From positions 165,858 to 229,857 of the forward strand of contig FCOH02000011.1 in assembly GCA_001544595.2 (NCBI GenBank): a DNA stretch of 64,000 nt, written 5' to 3'. Source of the DNA: Caballeronia peredens. Lineage in GTDB: Bacteria; Pseudomonadota; Gammaproteobacteria; Burkholderiales; Burkholderiaceae. The position numbers were made by a program, and so were the translations under genes. Below the pieces are notes generated by a model. It saw only the letters and a list, made by a program, of their open reading frames with translations, was not told where the DNA came from and did not search any database. Positions 8,219-16,628 of this stretch are shown here, one piece after another (the stretch's first letter is position 1; each line of letters begins with the position of its first letter).

Positions 8219-8467
8219 ATGCAAACCGCCGCCAATTCGCTGCACTGGGCCGTCGACAAATGGCTCGCACCGACTCCCGCGCATCCGGCGCGCGTGGTGC
8301 GGCTGTGCCGCTCGCAGGTCACCGGGGCGCGCTATGTCTGCATCGAGGCGCAGCATGCGGGCGGACTGCTCGCGATCATCTTCTTCCGGCACGACGACGG
8401 CTCCTGGAACGTGTTTCCGCCGCAGGCCAGGCGCCCGTCGATGAACGCGGAGCGCCTGGCCGCGTAA
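8219..8467 (+). CDS. Small protein of unknown function, 82 residues
   Basis: The ATG at 8219 has CGGGAG 6 bases upstream, and the frame lies 35 bases after the LRAT gene, suggesting co-transcription from the sigma-54-type promoter. The product has no Cys-rich, signal or membrane signature. It has a central beta-like stretch (ARYVCIEAQHAGGLLAIIFF) and a basic, Pro-containing C-terminus (PPQARRPSMNAERLAA). I do not recognise a family. The Arg-rich VVRLCRSQV segment may contact nucleic acid or lipid, but nothing decides this. Codon usage resembles the neighbours. Confidence 0.6.
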   Translation: MQTAANSLHWAVDKWLAPTPAHPARVVRLCRSQVTGARYVCIEAQHAGGLLAIIFFRHDDGSWNVFPPQARRPSMNAERLAA

Positions 8468-8468
8468 A

Positions 8469-8487
8469 TCCCCGAAAATGACGGGGA
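8469..8487 (+). terminator. Hairpin after the LRAT operon, no clear U-tract
   Basis: TCCCCG and CGGGGA (8469-8474 and 8482-8487) pair around a 7-base loop immediately after the stop codon at 8467. A T-run is missing, so it is a weak or Rho-assisted terminator at best. Confidence 0.35.
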
Positions 8488-8647
8488 CGCGTCGGGCGGC
8501 CCCGCCTTTGACACGGCAAACCCGCTGCCGCTACTCTAGGCGCAAACAATCCCGCCATTGCGATGCAGCCGCCGGGTCGCACGGATACGGCAGGTCGTGG
8601 TAGTTTTGCGTCCGTGAACCAGATCGTACATTTTCGAGGTATTGCCG

Positions 8648-9742
8648 ATGACCCAGCCCGACTCCTCTTCCTCCGCCCGCGCGACGCCCGATTCTCCTGT
8701 CGGCGACAATCCGCTCGGCATCGCGGGGCTTGAGTTCGTCGAGTTTTCCAGTCCGGATCCCGAAGGCCTCGCGCGGCTGTTCGAAACGCTCGGCTTCGTG
8801 CCTGTGGCGCAGCACGTCAGCAAGGCGGTCACGCTGTTCCGGCAAGGCAGCATGAACTTCCTGCTGAACGCCGAGCCGGATTCATTCGCGTCGCGCTTCG
8901 CCGAGTCGCACGGCGTCGGCATTGCCGCAATCGGCATTCGCGTGCTCGATGCGCAGATCGCCCACGAGCGCGCGCTCGAATACGGCGCGTGGGATTTCGA
9001 GGGCGAGAAGATCGGCCCGAACGAGCTGGCGATTCCGGCCATTCAGGGCATCGGCGACTCGCATATCTATTTCGTCGATCACTGGCCGGGCAAGAACAGC
9101 GGCGAGGCGTCGATCTACGACATCGACTTTCGTCCGCTTGCCGGTGCAAGCGCGGACCTCGCGGGCACGGGCCTGCTCGAAGTGGATCACTTCACGCAAA
9201 CGGTCGGTCCGGGGCGCATACAGGAATGGCTCGAGTTTTACCGCGAAGTGTTGCACTTCTCGGAGATTCATCAGGTGCATCCGGACTGGCACGTCTCGCA
9301 GGATTCGGCCGTCACGCTGTCGCCGTGCGGCTCGATCCGCATTCCGGTGTATGAGGAAGGCACGTATCGCACGGACCTGATGCAGCAGTATCTGCCCGAT
9401 CACGAAGGCGAGGGCGTGCAGCATATCGCGCTCGCGTCGGCGGACATCTTCGCGTCGGTCGATGCCCTGCTGGCGCGCGGCGTGCGTTTCCTGCAGCCGC
9501 CGCCGCGCTATTACGACGAGATCGACGAGCGGCTGCCCGGTCACGGTCTCGATATCGAAAACCTGCGCGCGCGCGGCATTCTTGTCGACGGCGAGATTCT
9601 TCCCGACGGCACGCCGCAGCTTTTCCTGCAAACTTTCGTCGAACGCAAGCCCGGCGACATGTTCTTCGAGATCGTCGAGCGGCGCGGGCATCACGGATTC
9701 GGCGAGGGCAATCTCGCCGCGATCGCGAAGGCGCGCGGCTGA
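8648..9742 (+). CDS. hppD: 4-hydroxyphenylpyruvate dioxygenase
   Basis: 364 residues. The enzyme converts 4-hydroxyphenylpyruvate to homogentisate in tyrosine breakdown. Two vicinal-oxygen-chelate modules are visible: the N-terminal one (GIAGLEFVEFSSPDPEGLAR, residues about 24-160), and the catalytic C-terminal one. The iron ligands are the His in LLEVDHFTQTV, the His in GVQHIALAS and the Glu in DMFFEIVER. Length and motifs match bacterial HppD. I start at ATG 8648; a TTG two codons upstream is less likely. No homogentisate dioxygenase lies nearby. It converges with the outer-membrane efflux gene (16-base gap). Confidence 0.95.
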   Translation: MTQPDSSSSARATPDSPVGDNPLGIAGLEFVEFSSPDPEGLARLFETLGFVPVAQHVSKAVTLFRQGSMNFLLNAEPDSFASRFAESHGVGIAAIGIRVLDAQIAHERALEYGAWDFEGEKIGPNELAIPAIQGIGDSHIYFVDHWPGKNSGEASIYDIDFRPLAGASADLAGTGLLEVDHFTQTVGPGRIQEWLEFYREVLHFSEIHQVHPDWHVSQDSAVTLSPCGSIRIPVYEEGTYRTDLMQQYLPDHEGEGVQHIALASADIFASVDALLARGVRFLQPPPRYYDEIDERLPGHGLDIENLRARGILVDGEILPDGTPQLFLQTFVERKPGDMFFEIVERRGHHGFGEGNLAAIAKARG

Positions 9743-9758
9743 AGCCACGCGCGCGGAC

Positions 9759-11231
9759 TCAATTCGCGGCGGCCGCGACGGTTCCGTTCGCCGGGGCGAC
9801 ATACCCGCCGCCGAGCGCCCGCGTCAGCGCGATGTCCTGCGCGAGCCGTTGTCCATCGAGCAAAAGCAACGCCATTTGCTCGGTCAGTACCGGCACCCGC
9901 GCTTCCGTGGCGAGCGTGCGGCTGGCCAGTCCGCGCTGATAGTGAGCCTCTGCCGATTGCTGCGCGAAGCGCACGGCCTCGACTCTCTCGGCCTGCAACG
10001 CGCGTTCGTCATCGAGCGCCTGCAAGCGGCTGGCGCTCACGGCGACATCGCGCACGGCATCGAGCACGGCCTGATTGTATTGCTCGATCAGCATGTCGCT
10101 CGCCGCGCGTGTGCTCCGCAAATGAGCATTCAACTGCGCGGTTTCGAAGATCGGCAGATAGAGGCCCGGAACCAGGTTGATCTGCTGACTCGAACTGCGG
10201 AACAGCTTGTTCAGATGAATCGCGTCGAGTCCGATCAGCGCCTTGATGTCGAAGCTCGGATAGAACGCGGCTTTGGCGGCATCGACCTGACTGAACGACG
10301 ATTGCACGAGCCAGCGCATCGCCTGCAAGTCAGCGCGGCGTGCGAGCAACTCGTAGGAGAGCGTGCCCGGCAGTCCGGCAGCAAGGGGCGGCAAGGGAAC
10401 CGGGCGAATCTCGGGCATGTCGTCGGCGCTCGCGCCGAGCAGCGCGCGCAAGGATTCGCGCAGCACCGCCGCCTGTCCATGCGCGGCGGCGATCTGCCGT
10501 TCGACCGCCAGCGCCTGACCGCGTGCGCCGAGCAGCGGCACCTTCGCTTCCAGCCCGCGATCGGCCTTGCCGCGATGTGCATCCACGACGAACTCCAGCG
10601 CGGTCTTCGTCTGCTGAAGCAGCGCGAGCATCTGCCAGGTCTCCTGCATGGCGAAATACAACTGCGCGACGCCTGCTGCAATGTCAAGTTCGGCGGCGGC
10701 GGCTTCGGCCGCGCGGGCGTTCTGCACGCCGAGCGCGGCATCGACGGCCGAACGGCGCTTGCCCCAGAGATCGATGCTCCAGTCCGCGGCCGCGCCGAGC
10801 ACGCCTTCGGTGTACCACGGGCCGTCCACACCGACACGGGGCAGGTTCAGCGCATAAGGTCCGAGAAAACCGTTGCTGGATGTGCGCTGCTGATTGATCA
10901 ACGCGAACGCGGCGATCTGGAGACCTGAGCCGTCGAGCAATTCCGCTTGCGACTTGGCCTGAGCGACGCGTGAGCGCGTCATCGCGATAGTCGGCGAATG
11001 GGCGCGCGCGCGGTCGATCAGCGCGTCCAGTTGCGGGTCGCCATAGCGCTGCCACCATTGCGCGTCCGGCCAGCCAGCGCGCGCCAGATGAATGTCGGCG
11101 GCAAGGCTGATCTGCTCCGGGGCGATCTGCGCGTGCGGCGGAGTGTCGTCCCGCATCGGCGCGCAGCCGGATATCAGCGCGATGCAGCAAAGCAAGGCGC
11201 GGCGTTTGAAAAGCGAAAGTGCGTTTGCCAT
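9759..11231 (-). CDS. mdtP: Outer-membrane efflux lipoprotein (MdtP/NodT family)
   Basis: 490 residues. A lipoprotein signal (LLCCIALISGC with the lipobox Cys at about 23) is followed by two long TolC-type helical repeats, for example SPTIAMTRSRVAQAKSQAELL and PAFYPSFDIKALIG-like core elements (KAAFYPSFDIKALIGLDAIH). It forms the outer-membrane channel of a tripartite pump. It is the last gene of a four-gene minus-strand operon (ytcA-mdtN-mdtO-mdtP), with a 1-base gap to mdtO. This is the same set and order as the Escherichia coli mdtNOP locus with ytcA. The substrate is probably aromatic acids or drugs, by analogy only. Confidence 0.92.
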   Translation of the reverse strand: MANALSLFKRRALLCCIALISGCAPMRDDTPPHAQIAPEQISLAADIHLARAGWPDAQWWQRYGDPQLDALIDRARAHSPTIAMTRSRVAQAKSQAELLDGSGLQIAAFALINQQRTSSNGFLGPYALNLPRVGVDGPWYTEGVLGAAADWSIDLWGKRRSAVDAALGVQNARAAEAAAAELDIAAGVAQLYFAMQETWQMLALLQQTKTALEFVVDAHRGKADRGLEAKVPLLGARGQALAVERQIAAAHGQAAVLRESLRALLGASADDMPEIRPVPLPPLAAGLPGTLSYELLARRADLQAMRWLVQSSFSQVDAAKAAFYPSFDIKALIGLDAIHLNKLFRSSSQQINLVPGLYLPIFETAQLNAHLRSTRAASDMLIEQYNQAVLDAVRDVAVSASRLQALDDERALQAERVEAVRFAQQSAEAHYQRGLASRTLATEARVPVLTEQMALLLLDGQRLAQDIALTRALGGGYVAPANGTVAAAAN

Positions 11232-11232
11232 G

Positions 11233-13317
11233 TCAGGAAGTCTGTTCGGGTTGCGCGCCGGCCGTGTCGCGCGATGGCGGCGCTGGCCAGTCGGGCAGAT
11301 CGTCGATCAGCCGGGCCATGTGCCGTTGCGCCGCCGTGTCGAAGGCGGACGACGCCGCTGGTGCCGCTGGTGCCGCTGGTGCCGATGGCGCCGGCCCGCC
11401 GTCCGCGTGGCGGTCGAGAGCGGTTGCGGCGCGTTCGCGCCAGTCGCGCCATGAGGATGAATCGAGTTCGCGGCTGGAGTCAGCGTCGGGCGCCGTCGCG
11501 TGGACGGGCAGCGCGTCCCATTCCGCGACGATGCGGCGGCATCCCGCGAGCGTCGCTTCCGTGTGGGCAAGCAAGGCCGCGCGTACCGGGGACGGCCGGT
11601 CGACCTCCAGCGCCACGCGTTCGCGCATCTCTTCGCAGGCATGGAAGGCTTCCCGGCACGTCAGGCTTTGCTGGACATGCGCCAGATGCGCCGAGCCGCC
11701 CGCGGTGTCGTTCTGGCGAAAGACATCGCCCACGCTGCGCAACGCGTCGCGCAGCTTTTGCCGCAAAGCGCCGGTCTCGCTTTCGGGCCAGACGAGCGTG
11801 TAGACGATCGATGAAACGACGATGCCGATCAGAATGCCGATCGCGCGATCGCGCACCTCGGTCAGATCACTCACAGGACCGAAGTGGTCTTCGAGCATCG
11901 CGAGCGCGAACGTGAAAACGAACTGCGTGCCGATATATGACGAACGCTCCGAACCGGAGGCGACCCAAGCCCCCGCGAAGAAAATCGGCGCGATCATCAG
12001 CAGAAAGCCCGCTATGCCGTCGAGATGAGGCATGACGAAGATCGTGACGAGCACGGCGAGCAACGCGCCGATCAGCGCGCCGCCCACGCGCAGCGCCATT
12101 TTCTGAAACGACGCGCCCATGCTCGGATACGCGACGATCACGCAGGTCAGCATGCTCGTGTGGATGCCGTCCCAGGCAGCGCCGTGATAGAACACGTAGC
12201 AGATCAATGACGCCAGAAGCACCTTGAGCGCGAATCGCAGATACGCGGGATTGGTCGCCATGTCGGGCACGAACAGGCTGTCCTTTTTCTCTGGCGCGGG
12301 CGCCGCGGAAAGATCGAAGCGCCCGAGATCGCGCAAAGTGCGGCAAACCGATTCCAGCTGATGCTCCGCAGCGATGGCGCGTTCGGCATCGGTCAGGTCC
12401 CAGTCGCTGCGATACGGCTCGGCGCGCGCCACCGACGCGTCCAGCTTGTCGACCTCGCCCTGCAGCCTGCGCATCAGCGAACGGCCGGCGTCGGTGACCG
12501 GCGCGCGCTCCGCGCACAGCCTGTTCAGGTTCATGCGCAGATGCGCGACCGCGGCGATGCACGCCTGCCAGTAATGGCGCGCGGCGCGATAGCGTGCGTC
12601 GTCGGGCGCGGCGAAGGCGTGCAGGCGCCGCATCGCGAGGGCCTCGCCTTCGATGCGGCGTTCCGGCGGGATCGCGGCATCGCCGGGGCGCGCGGCCGGA
12701 TCGGCCAACTGCGCCATTCGTGCGGACACATCCTTCAACTGCCGCCGCATTTCCTGCTGAAGTAGCGCGGCCGGCCGCGAAGGAAACAGCAGGCAGCAGA
12801 CGATCACCATCAGCAGCACGGGATACAAGCCTGCGACGACCGACCACAGCAGCGCACGCACGGCGATTTCGGGGAAGTCGAGTGTGTCAGGAATCGTCTG
12901 CCCGTAGATCGCGACCAGCGCGACCGCGAAGAACATCAGCCCCAGCTTGTTGACGCGCATCAGATACATGCCGGCGAGCAGGATCAGGCTCGCCGCAACG
13001 ATGCGCAACAACGGGTAGCCATACGCGAACTTGAGCACCAGGAACAGGCAGCCGACATCGAGGATCGTCGCGACGACGAACACGACGGCGACGACCTTGG
13101 TGAAGAACGCGTTGGGCTGCACGCCGTAGAACAGCACGATCAGCGATACCGCGAGAAGCGGTACATGAAGCGTCATCGACACAAGCGTGACGGCGAGGCA
13201 CAGCGTTCCGAGCTGAACGGTTTGTGCGCACCGCCCGGGCCGTGCCTCGGTCAGTTCCTCGTGAAGAAAGCGCGCGAGTTCGACGACGCGCGGCGGAACG
13301 TGATCGGCCAGGTTCAT
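11233..13317 (-). CDS. mdtO: FUSC-family inner-membrane transporter (MdtO-like)
   Basis: 694 residues from ATG 13317 (MNLADHVPPRVVELARFLHE); an in-frame extension upstream overlaps mdtN and is not needed. The layout is typical of fusaric-acid/aromatic-acid efflux proteins: a hydrophobic block at about 50-170, a long cytoplasmic helical region, and a second hydrophobic block at about 380-510 (YLRFALKVLLASLICYVFYH). A tail carries repeated Ala-Ala-Pro (APAAPAAPAAS) encoded by a short tandem repeat. It works with the adaptor MdtN and channel MdtP. The start is 7 bases from the mdtN stop, so translation is probably coupled. Confidence 0.9.
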   Translation of the reverse strand: MNLADHVPPRVVELARFLHEELTEARPGRCAQTVQLGTLCLAVTLVSMTLHVPLLAVSLIVLFYGVQPNAFFTKVVAVVFVVATILDVGCLFLVLKFAYGYPLLRIVAASLILLAGMYLMRVNKLGLMFFAVALVAIYGQTIPDTLDFPEIAVRALLWSVVAGLYPVLLMVIVCCLLFPSRPAALLQQEMRRQLKDVSARMAQLADPAARPGDAAIPPERRIEGEALAMRRLHAFAAPDDARYRAARHYWQACIAAVAHLRMNLNRLCAERAPVTDAGRSLMRRLQGEVDKLDASVARAEPYRSDWDLTDAERAIAAEHQLESVCRTLRDLGRFDLSAAPAPEKKDSLFVPDMATNPAYLRFALKVLLASLICYVFYHGAAWDGIHTSMLTCVIVAYPSMGASFQKMALRVGGALIGALLAVLVTIFVMPHLDGIAGFLLMIAPIFFAGAWVASGSERSSYIGTQFVFTFALAMLEDHFGPVSDLTEVRDRAIGILIGIVVSSIVYTLVWPESETGALRQKLRDALRSVGDVFRQNDTAGGSAHLAHVQQSLTCREAFHACEEMRERVALEVDRPSPVRAALLAHTEATLAGCRRIVAEWDALPVHATAPDADSSRELDSSSWRDWRERAATALDRHADGGPAPSAPAAPAAPAASSAFDTAAQRHMARLIDDLPDWPAPPSRDTAGAQPEQTS
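11354..11386. repeat. Short tandem repeat, 9-bp unit, in mdtO
   Basis: The unit GCCGCTGGT occurs three times in a row plus a diverged copy. On the coding strand it gives an Ala-Pro-Ala repeat near the C-terminus of MdtO. The unit is a multiple of three, so copy-number change would not shift the frame. Confidence 0.7.
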
Positions 13318-13324
13318 GACGCGC

Positions 13325-14404
13325 TCACGAGCCGGAACGCGCGGTGGACGGAGAAGCGCGGGACGCGTCGCCGCGCTGCGGCTCGAGTTCCGCGAGCGCT
13401 GACGCGCCGATTCGGAACAGCCCGGCATCCGGCGCCTCGACGCGGATCTTCACCGGGAAGCGTTGCGCGACGCGCACCCAATTGATGCTGCGCTGCACGC
13501 GCGGCAGGCCGCCCAGCACAAGGCCGCCGTCGTCGGGCAGCACGCCGTAGCCGATCGAGTCGACCGTGCCCTTGAAACGCTTGCTGGTATCGCTCATCAG
13601 ATAGACCGTTGCGGGTGTGCCGGCGCGGATGTTCTTCAACTCCGTTTCACGGAAATTCGCGATGACGTACCACTGGCGCGTGTCGATCAGCGTGAACACC
13701 GGCCTGAGCGCCGACGCGAATTGCCCGACGGCAGTTTTCAGCGACACGACGCGCCCGTCGAACGGCGCGCGCACGGTTGCCATGTCCAGGCGCAGTTGCA
13801 TCAGTGCGATATCGGCGAGCACGACGTCGCGTTGCGCGACAAGCGCATCGACACCGGTCACCGCGGAACTCGCCTGCTGCGCCTGAAGCCGCGCTGCGAC
13901 CAGATCGGCCTGGGCCACGCGCTGCGCGCTGCGGATACGGTCGACGTCTTCGGCCGATACATAGCCAGGGGCGTAGAGCGGTTCGGTGCGGCGCAGCGTT
14001 TCGGTCGTTTGCGCGGCGGTGACGCGAGCCCGCTCGACCAACGCGTGAACCGAGTCCGCGCCGAGCTTCTGCGCGGTCACGACGCGCTGGGTGAGGGCGA
14101 TCTGCTTGTCGAGGGCGACGAGCGCGCTTCTGGCGCGCGTCAGTTCCTGCTCGAAAGGACGCGGGTCGATGCGAAAAAGGAGGTCGCCTTGTCTGACGGC
14201 CTGATTGTCCTTCACCGCGAACTCGACGATGCGCCCGCTCACTTCCGGCACCACGTCGATGGTATCGGCCGATGCATAGGCGTCGTCGGTGCCTGGCGCG
14301 CGATCGACGCGCCAGATGACATAAATGAGCAGGACCAGCGCTGCGACGATCAAAAGCAGAGCCGGCCACTTTCTGCTTTTCGCGGGGTGTTGGCTAACGG
14401 CCAT
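13325..14404 (-). CDS. mdtN: HlyD/EmrA-type membrane fusion protein (MdtN-like)
   Basis: 359 residues. One N-terminal membrane helix (ALLLIVAALVLLIYVIW, residues about 15-31) is followed by TDDAYASADTIDVVPEVSGR, the first lipoyl half. Next come a long coiled-coil hairpin (about 95-200), the second lipoyl half (ATVRAPFDGRVVSL) and a beta-barrel domain. This is the periplasmic adaptor of the pump with MdtO and MdtP. It lies between ytcA (30-base gap) and mdtO (7-base gap) on the minus strand. The C-terminal tail is Ser/Arg-rich and probably unstructured. Confidence 0.92.
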   Translation of the reverse strand: MAVSQHPAKSRKWPALLLIVAALVLLIYVIWRVDRAPGTDDAYASADTIDVVPEVSGRIVEFAVKDNQAVRQGDLLFRIDPRPFEQELTRARSALVALDKQIALTQRVVTAQKLGADSVHALVERARVTAAQTTETLRRTEPLYAPGYVSAEDVDRIRSAQRVAQADLVAARLQAQQASSAVTGVDALVAQRDVVLADIALMQLRLDMATVRAPFDGRVVSLKTAVGQFASALRPVFTLIDTRQWYVIANFRETELKNIRAGTPATVYLMSDTSKRFKGTVDSIGYGVLPDDGGLVLGGLPRVQRSINWVRVAQRFPVKIRVEAPDAGLFRIGASALAELEPQRGDASRASPSTARSGS

Positions 14405-14434
14405 GGGAGCGCTCGAAAGGAGAAAAACGGATCG

Positions 14435-14686
14435 TTAGAAGAACAGCAGCCACGCGAGCAGCGAAAACAGCAGCATCAGCGCGGGCAGCACGAGAAGAGG
14501 CGGACCGAGCGTCTGCTCATGTCCGAAGCGGATGGCGAGAGCGCGCACGATCAGCGTCATCACGAGTCCGCCGATGGCGCAAAACAGCCAGTCGGGAAAA
14601 AACGCGCCCAGCACGGAGATGGCGGGCGGCTTCGCGCACGCGGACACGGTCAGGCTCAGCAACAGCAAAAGAAGCGGTCTGTTCAC
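14435..14686 (-). CDS. ytcA: YtcA-family small membrane lipoprotein
   Basis: 83 residues from a GTG at 14686. The N-terminus is a lipoprotein signal (LLLLLLSLTVSAC) with Cys17 as lipidation site. Two hydrophobic helices follow: DWLFCAIGGLVMTLIVRAL, and a segment near the end, PALMLLFSLLAWLLFF. This is the form of YtcA proteins found upstream of mdtN. The GTG start is chosen because it begins the signal peptide directly. It is the first gene of the pump operon; the function of the family is not established. Confidence 0.82.
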   Translation of the reverse strand: MNRPLLLLLLSLTVSACAKPPAISVLGAFFPDWLFCAIGGLVMTLIVRALAIRFGHEQTLGPPLLVLPALMLLFSLLAWLLFF

Positions 14687-14757
14687 AGGCGGGGCTTTCG
14701 ATAACGATTTCCAAAGGACGGGCGTAGCGAGACCGGCGCCCGCGCGGGGCGCCCGGC

Positions 14758-14791
14758 GCATCCGGCCGCCGCGTGAGGGCAGGCCGGATGC
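14758..14791. terminator. Strong hairpin between sulfatase and pump operon
   Basis: A perfect 10-base inverted repeat, GCATCCGGCC (14758-14767) and GGCCGGATGC (14782-14791), lies 14 bases past the sulfatase stop. There is no U-tract on either strand, so it may be a Rho-assisted or mRNA-stabilising hairpin. Confidence 0.45.
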
Positions 14792-14804
14792 ATGCGCCAC
14801 GATT

Positions 14805-16466
14805 TCAGTCGGTCTTTTTGCCGAAACTCTTCGCGCGCGCGGTATTGCGCGCGATCTCGGCATCGACGCCGGCCCGAATGCCGTCGACCGTGAAGCTTGC
14901 GGGCTTCTGACTCGGCGGGTAGTCGACGAACGTTTCGAGGAACTTGGCCGTCTGCGCGATGGCCCCGTACGTGATGTAGACGTTCTTGGTGGTCCAGTCG
15001 TAGTACTGATCGGACACCACATCGGCGCGTCCGTACGGGTCCATGCGCAGATTGAAGATCTTCGGGATGCGCAGGCAGGTGAGCGGGTTGTTCCATACCG
15101 CAAAGCCGCCCGGCGCGCGCTGCTCGCAGAACACGAACTTCCAGTCGCCGTGGCGCATGTCGACAAGCACGCCGTCGTCGTCGAAATAGAAAAACTCGGT
15201 GCGCGCGCCTTTGGGCTCCTTGCCTTCGAGATACGGAAGCTGGTTATAGCCGTCGAGATGGTTCCGGAACGACTGGCCGCCGACGCTCCAGCCCTTCAGC
15301 AGGCGATCCTTGACCGTGGTGTCACCCGCGGCGGCGAGCAGCGTCGGGAACCAGTCCATGCCCGAGAAAATTTCGCCGGAGACACGACCTGGCTTGACGT
15401 GGCCCGGCCAGCGCATCAGCGCCGGCACGCGGAACGCGCCCTCGTAGTTCGAGTCCTTTTCGTTGCGGAACGGCGTGGTCGCGGCATCGGGCCAGGAGAA
15501 CTGGTTCGGGCCGTTGTCCGTCGTGTAGACGACGATGGTGTTGTCCGCGATGCCGAGTTCGTCGAGCGATTTGAGCAGCTTGCCCACGTCCTGGTCGTGT
15601 TCCCACATGCCGTCGGCGTAGTCGTTGCCGGTCAGCCCGCTCTTGCCCTTGAACTCGGGGCGCATGTGCGTGAAGACGTGCATGCGCGTGGTGTTCATCC
15701 ACACGAAAAACGGCTTGTCCGACTTCGCCTGCTCACGCATGAATTCGATGGCGCGTCCGGTCGTTTCGTCGTCGATGGTTTCCATGCGCTTCGACGTGAG
15801 CGGGCCGGTGTCTTGACAGGACTGCCTGCCGACCTTGCCGAAGCGCGCGTCGACGGTCGTGTCGTCCTTGTCCGTCGCCTTGCAGTCGAGCACGCCGCGC
15901 GGCATGAAAAAGCGGGCGTAGGCCTGCCCGGCGGGCGTGTCCGCCTTGGGCCAGTACGGGCGCTCCGGCTCCTCTTCCGCGTTCAGGTGATAGAGATTGC
16001 CGTAGAACACGTCGAAGCCGTGAACGGTCGGCAGGTACTCGTTGCGGTCGCCGAGATGGTTCTTGCCGAACTGGGCAGTCGCATAGCCGAGCGGCTTGAG
16101 CGCGGCGGCGATCGTGATGTTCGACGCCTGCAGCCCTTGCGGCGCGCCGGGAATGCCCACCTTGCTCAGGCCCGTGCGCAGCGGCGACTGGCCCGTGATG
16201 AAGGACGAGCGGCCTGCCGTCGAGCTGTTCTCCGCGTAATAGTCGGTGAACATCATGCCTTCCTGGGCGATGCGGTCGATGTTGGGCGTCTCGTAGCCCA
16301 CCACGCCCCTGCCGTAGGCGCTGATGTTGGTCTGGCCGATGTCGTCGCCGAATATCACGAGGATGTTCGGACGCTTGGCCGATTCGGCCGCCTGTACTGG
16401 CGGTGTCAGCGCGAGCCATCCCGAGACGGCCGCGGACAATACCGTTACCACCTTGCGTTTGAGCAT
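14805..16466 (-). CDS. Exported arylsulfatase-type enzyme, serine-type active site
   Basis: 553 residues from ATG 16466, which puts a Sec signal (VVTVLSAAVSGWLALTPPVQAAE) at the N-terminus; the in-frame ATG at 16529 would add 21 basic residues before it. Alkaline-phosphatase-superfamily metal motifs are present: PNILVIFGDDIGQ and VVYTTDNGPNQ. The activating motif is S-T-A-G-R-S-S-F-I-T-G with Ser82 (codon 16221-16223) at the position that becomes formylglycine. Oxygen-dependent FGE acts on Cys, so a Ser here calls for a radical-SAM maturase, and exactly such a gene lies 162 bases upstream on the same strand. The natural sulfate ester is unknown. It closes with SFGKKTD. Confidence 0.92.
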   Translation of the reverse strand: MLKRKVVTVLSAAVSGWLALTPPVQAAESAKRPNILVIFGDDIGQTNISAYGRGVVGYETPNIDRIAQEGMMFTDYYAENSSTAGRSSFITGQSPLRTGLSKVGIPGAPQGLQASNITIAAALKPLGYATAQFGKNHLGDRNEYLPTVHGFDVFYGNLYHLNAEEEPERPYWPKADTPAGQAYARFFMPRGVLDCKATDKDDTTVDARFGKVGRQSCQDTGPLTSKRMETIDDETTGRAIEFMREQAKSDKPFFVWMNTTRMHVFTHMRPEFKGKSGLTGNDYADGMWEHDQDVGKLLKSLDELGIADNTIVVYTTDNGPNQFSWPDAATTPFRNEKDSNYEGAFRVPALMRWPGHVKPGRVSGEIFSGMDWFPTLLAAAGDTTVKDRLLKGWSVGGQSFRNHLDGYNQLPYLEGKEPKGARTEFFYFDDDGVLVDMRHGDWKFVFCEQRAPGGFAVWNNPLTCLRIPKIFNLRMDPYGRADVVSDQYYDWTTKNVYITYGAIAQTAKFLETFVDYPPSQKPASFTVDGIRAGVDAEIARNTARAKSFGKKTD

Positions 16467-16628
16467 TTTCCTCACTGGTCGGATTCTCTTTTTGAAGTGG
16501 TGTGCCTTCTGAGTCGGCTGGTCGTGCACAGACGAGAAGGGTGAAGCTCCCGACGAAGGGAGACGGGACGAGGCGCGCGTCGCTCGCGCGTGACTCGGAT
16601 AAATGGGACGGCGCCGCGTCGTGGCGCG

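Noticed and set aside
16464..16529. Upstream start of the sulfatase (extra 21 residues)
   Set aside because: It would put a basic stretch before a complete Sec signal peptide; ATG 16466 gives a normal signal.
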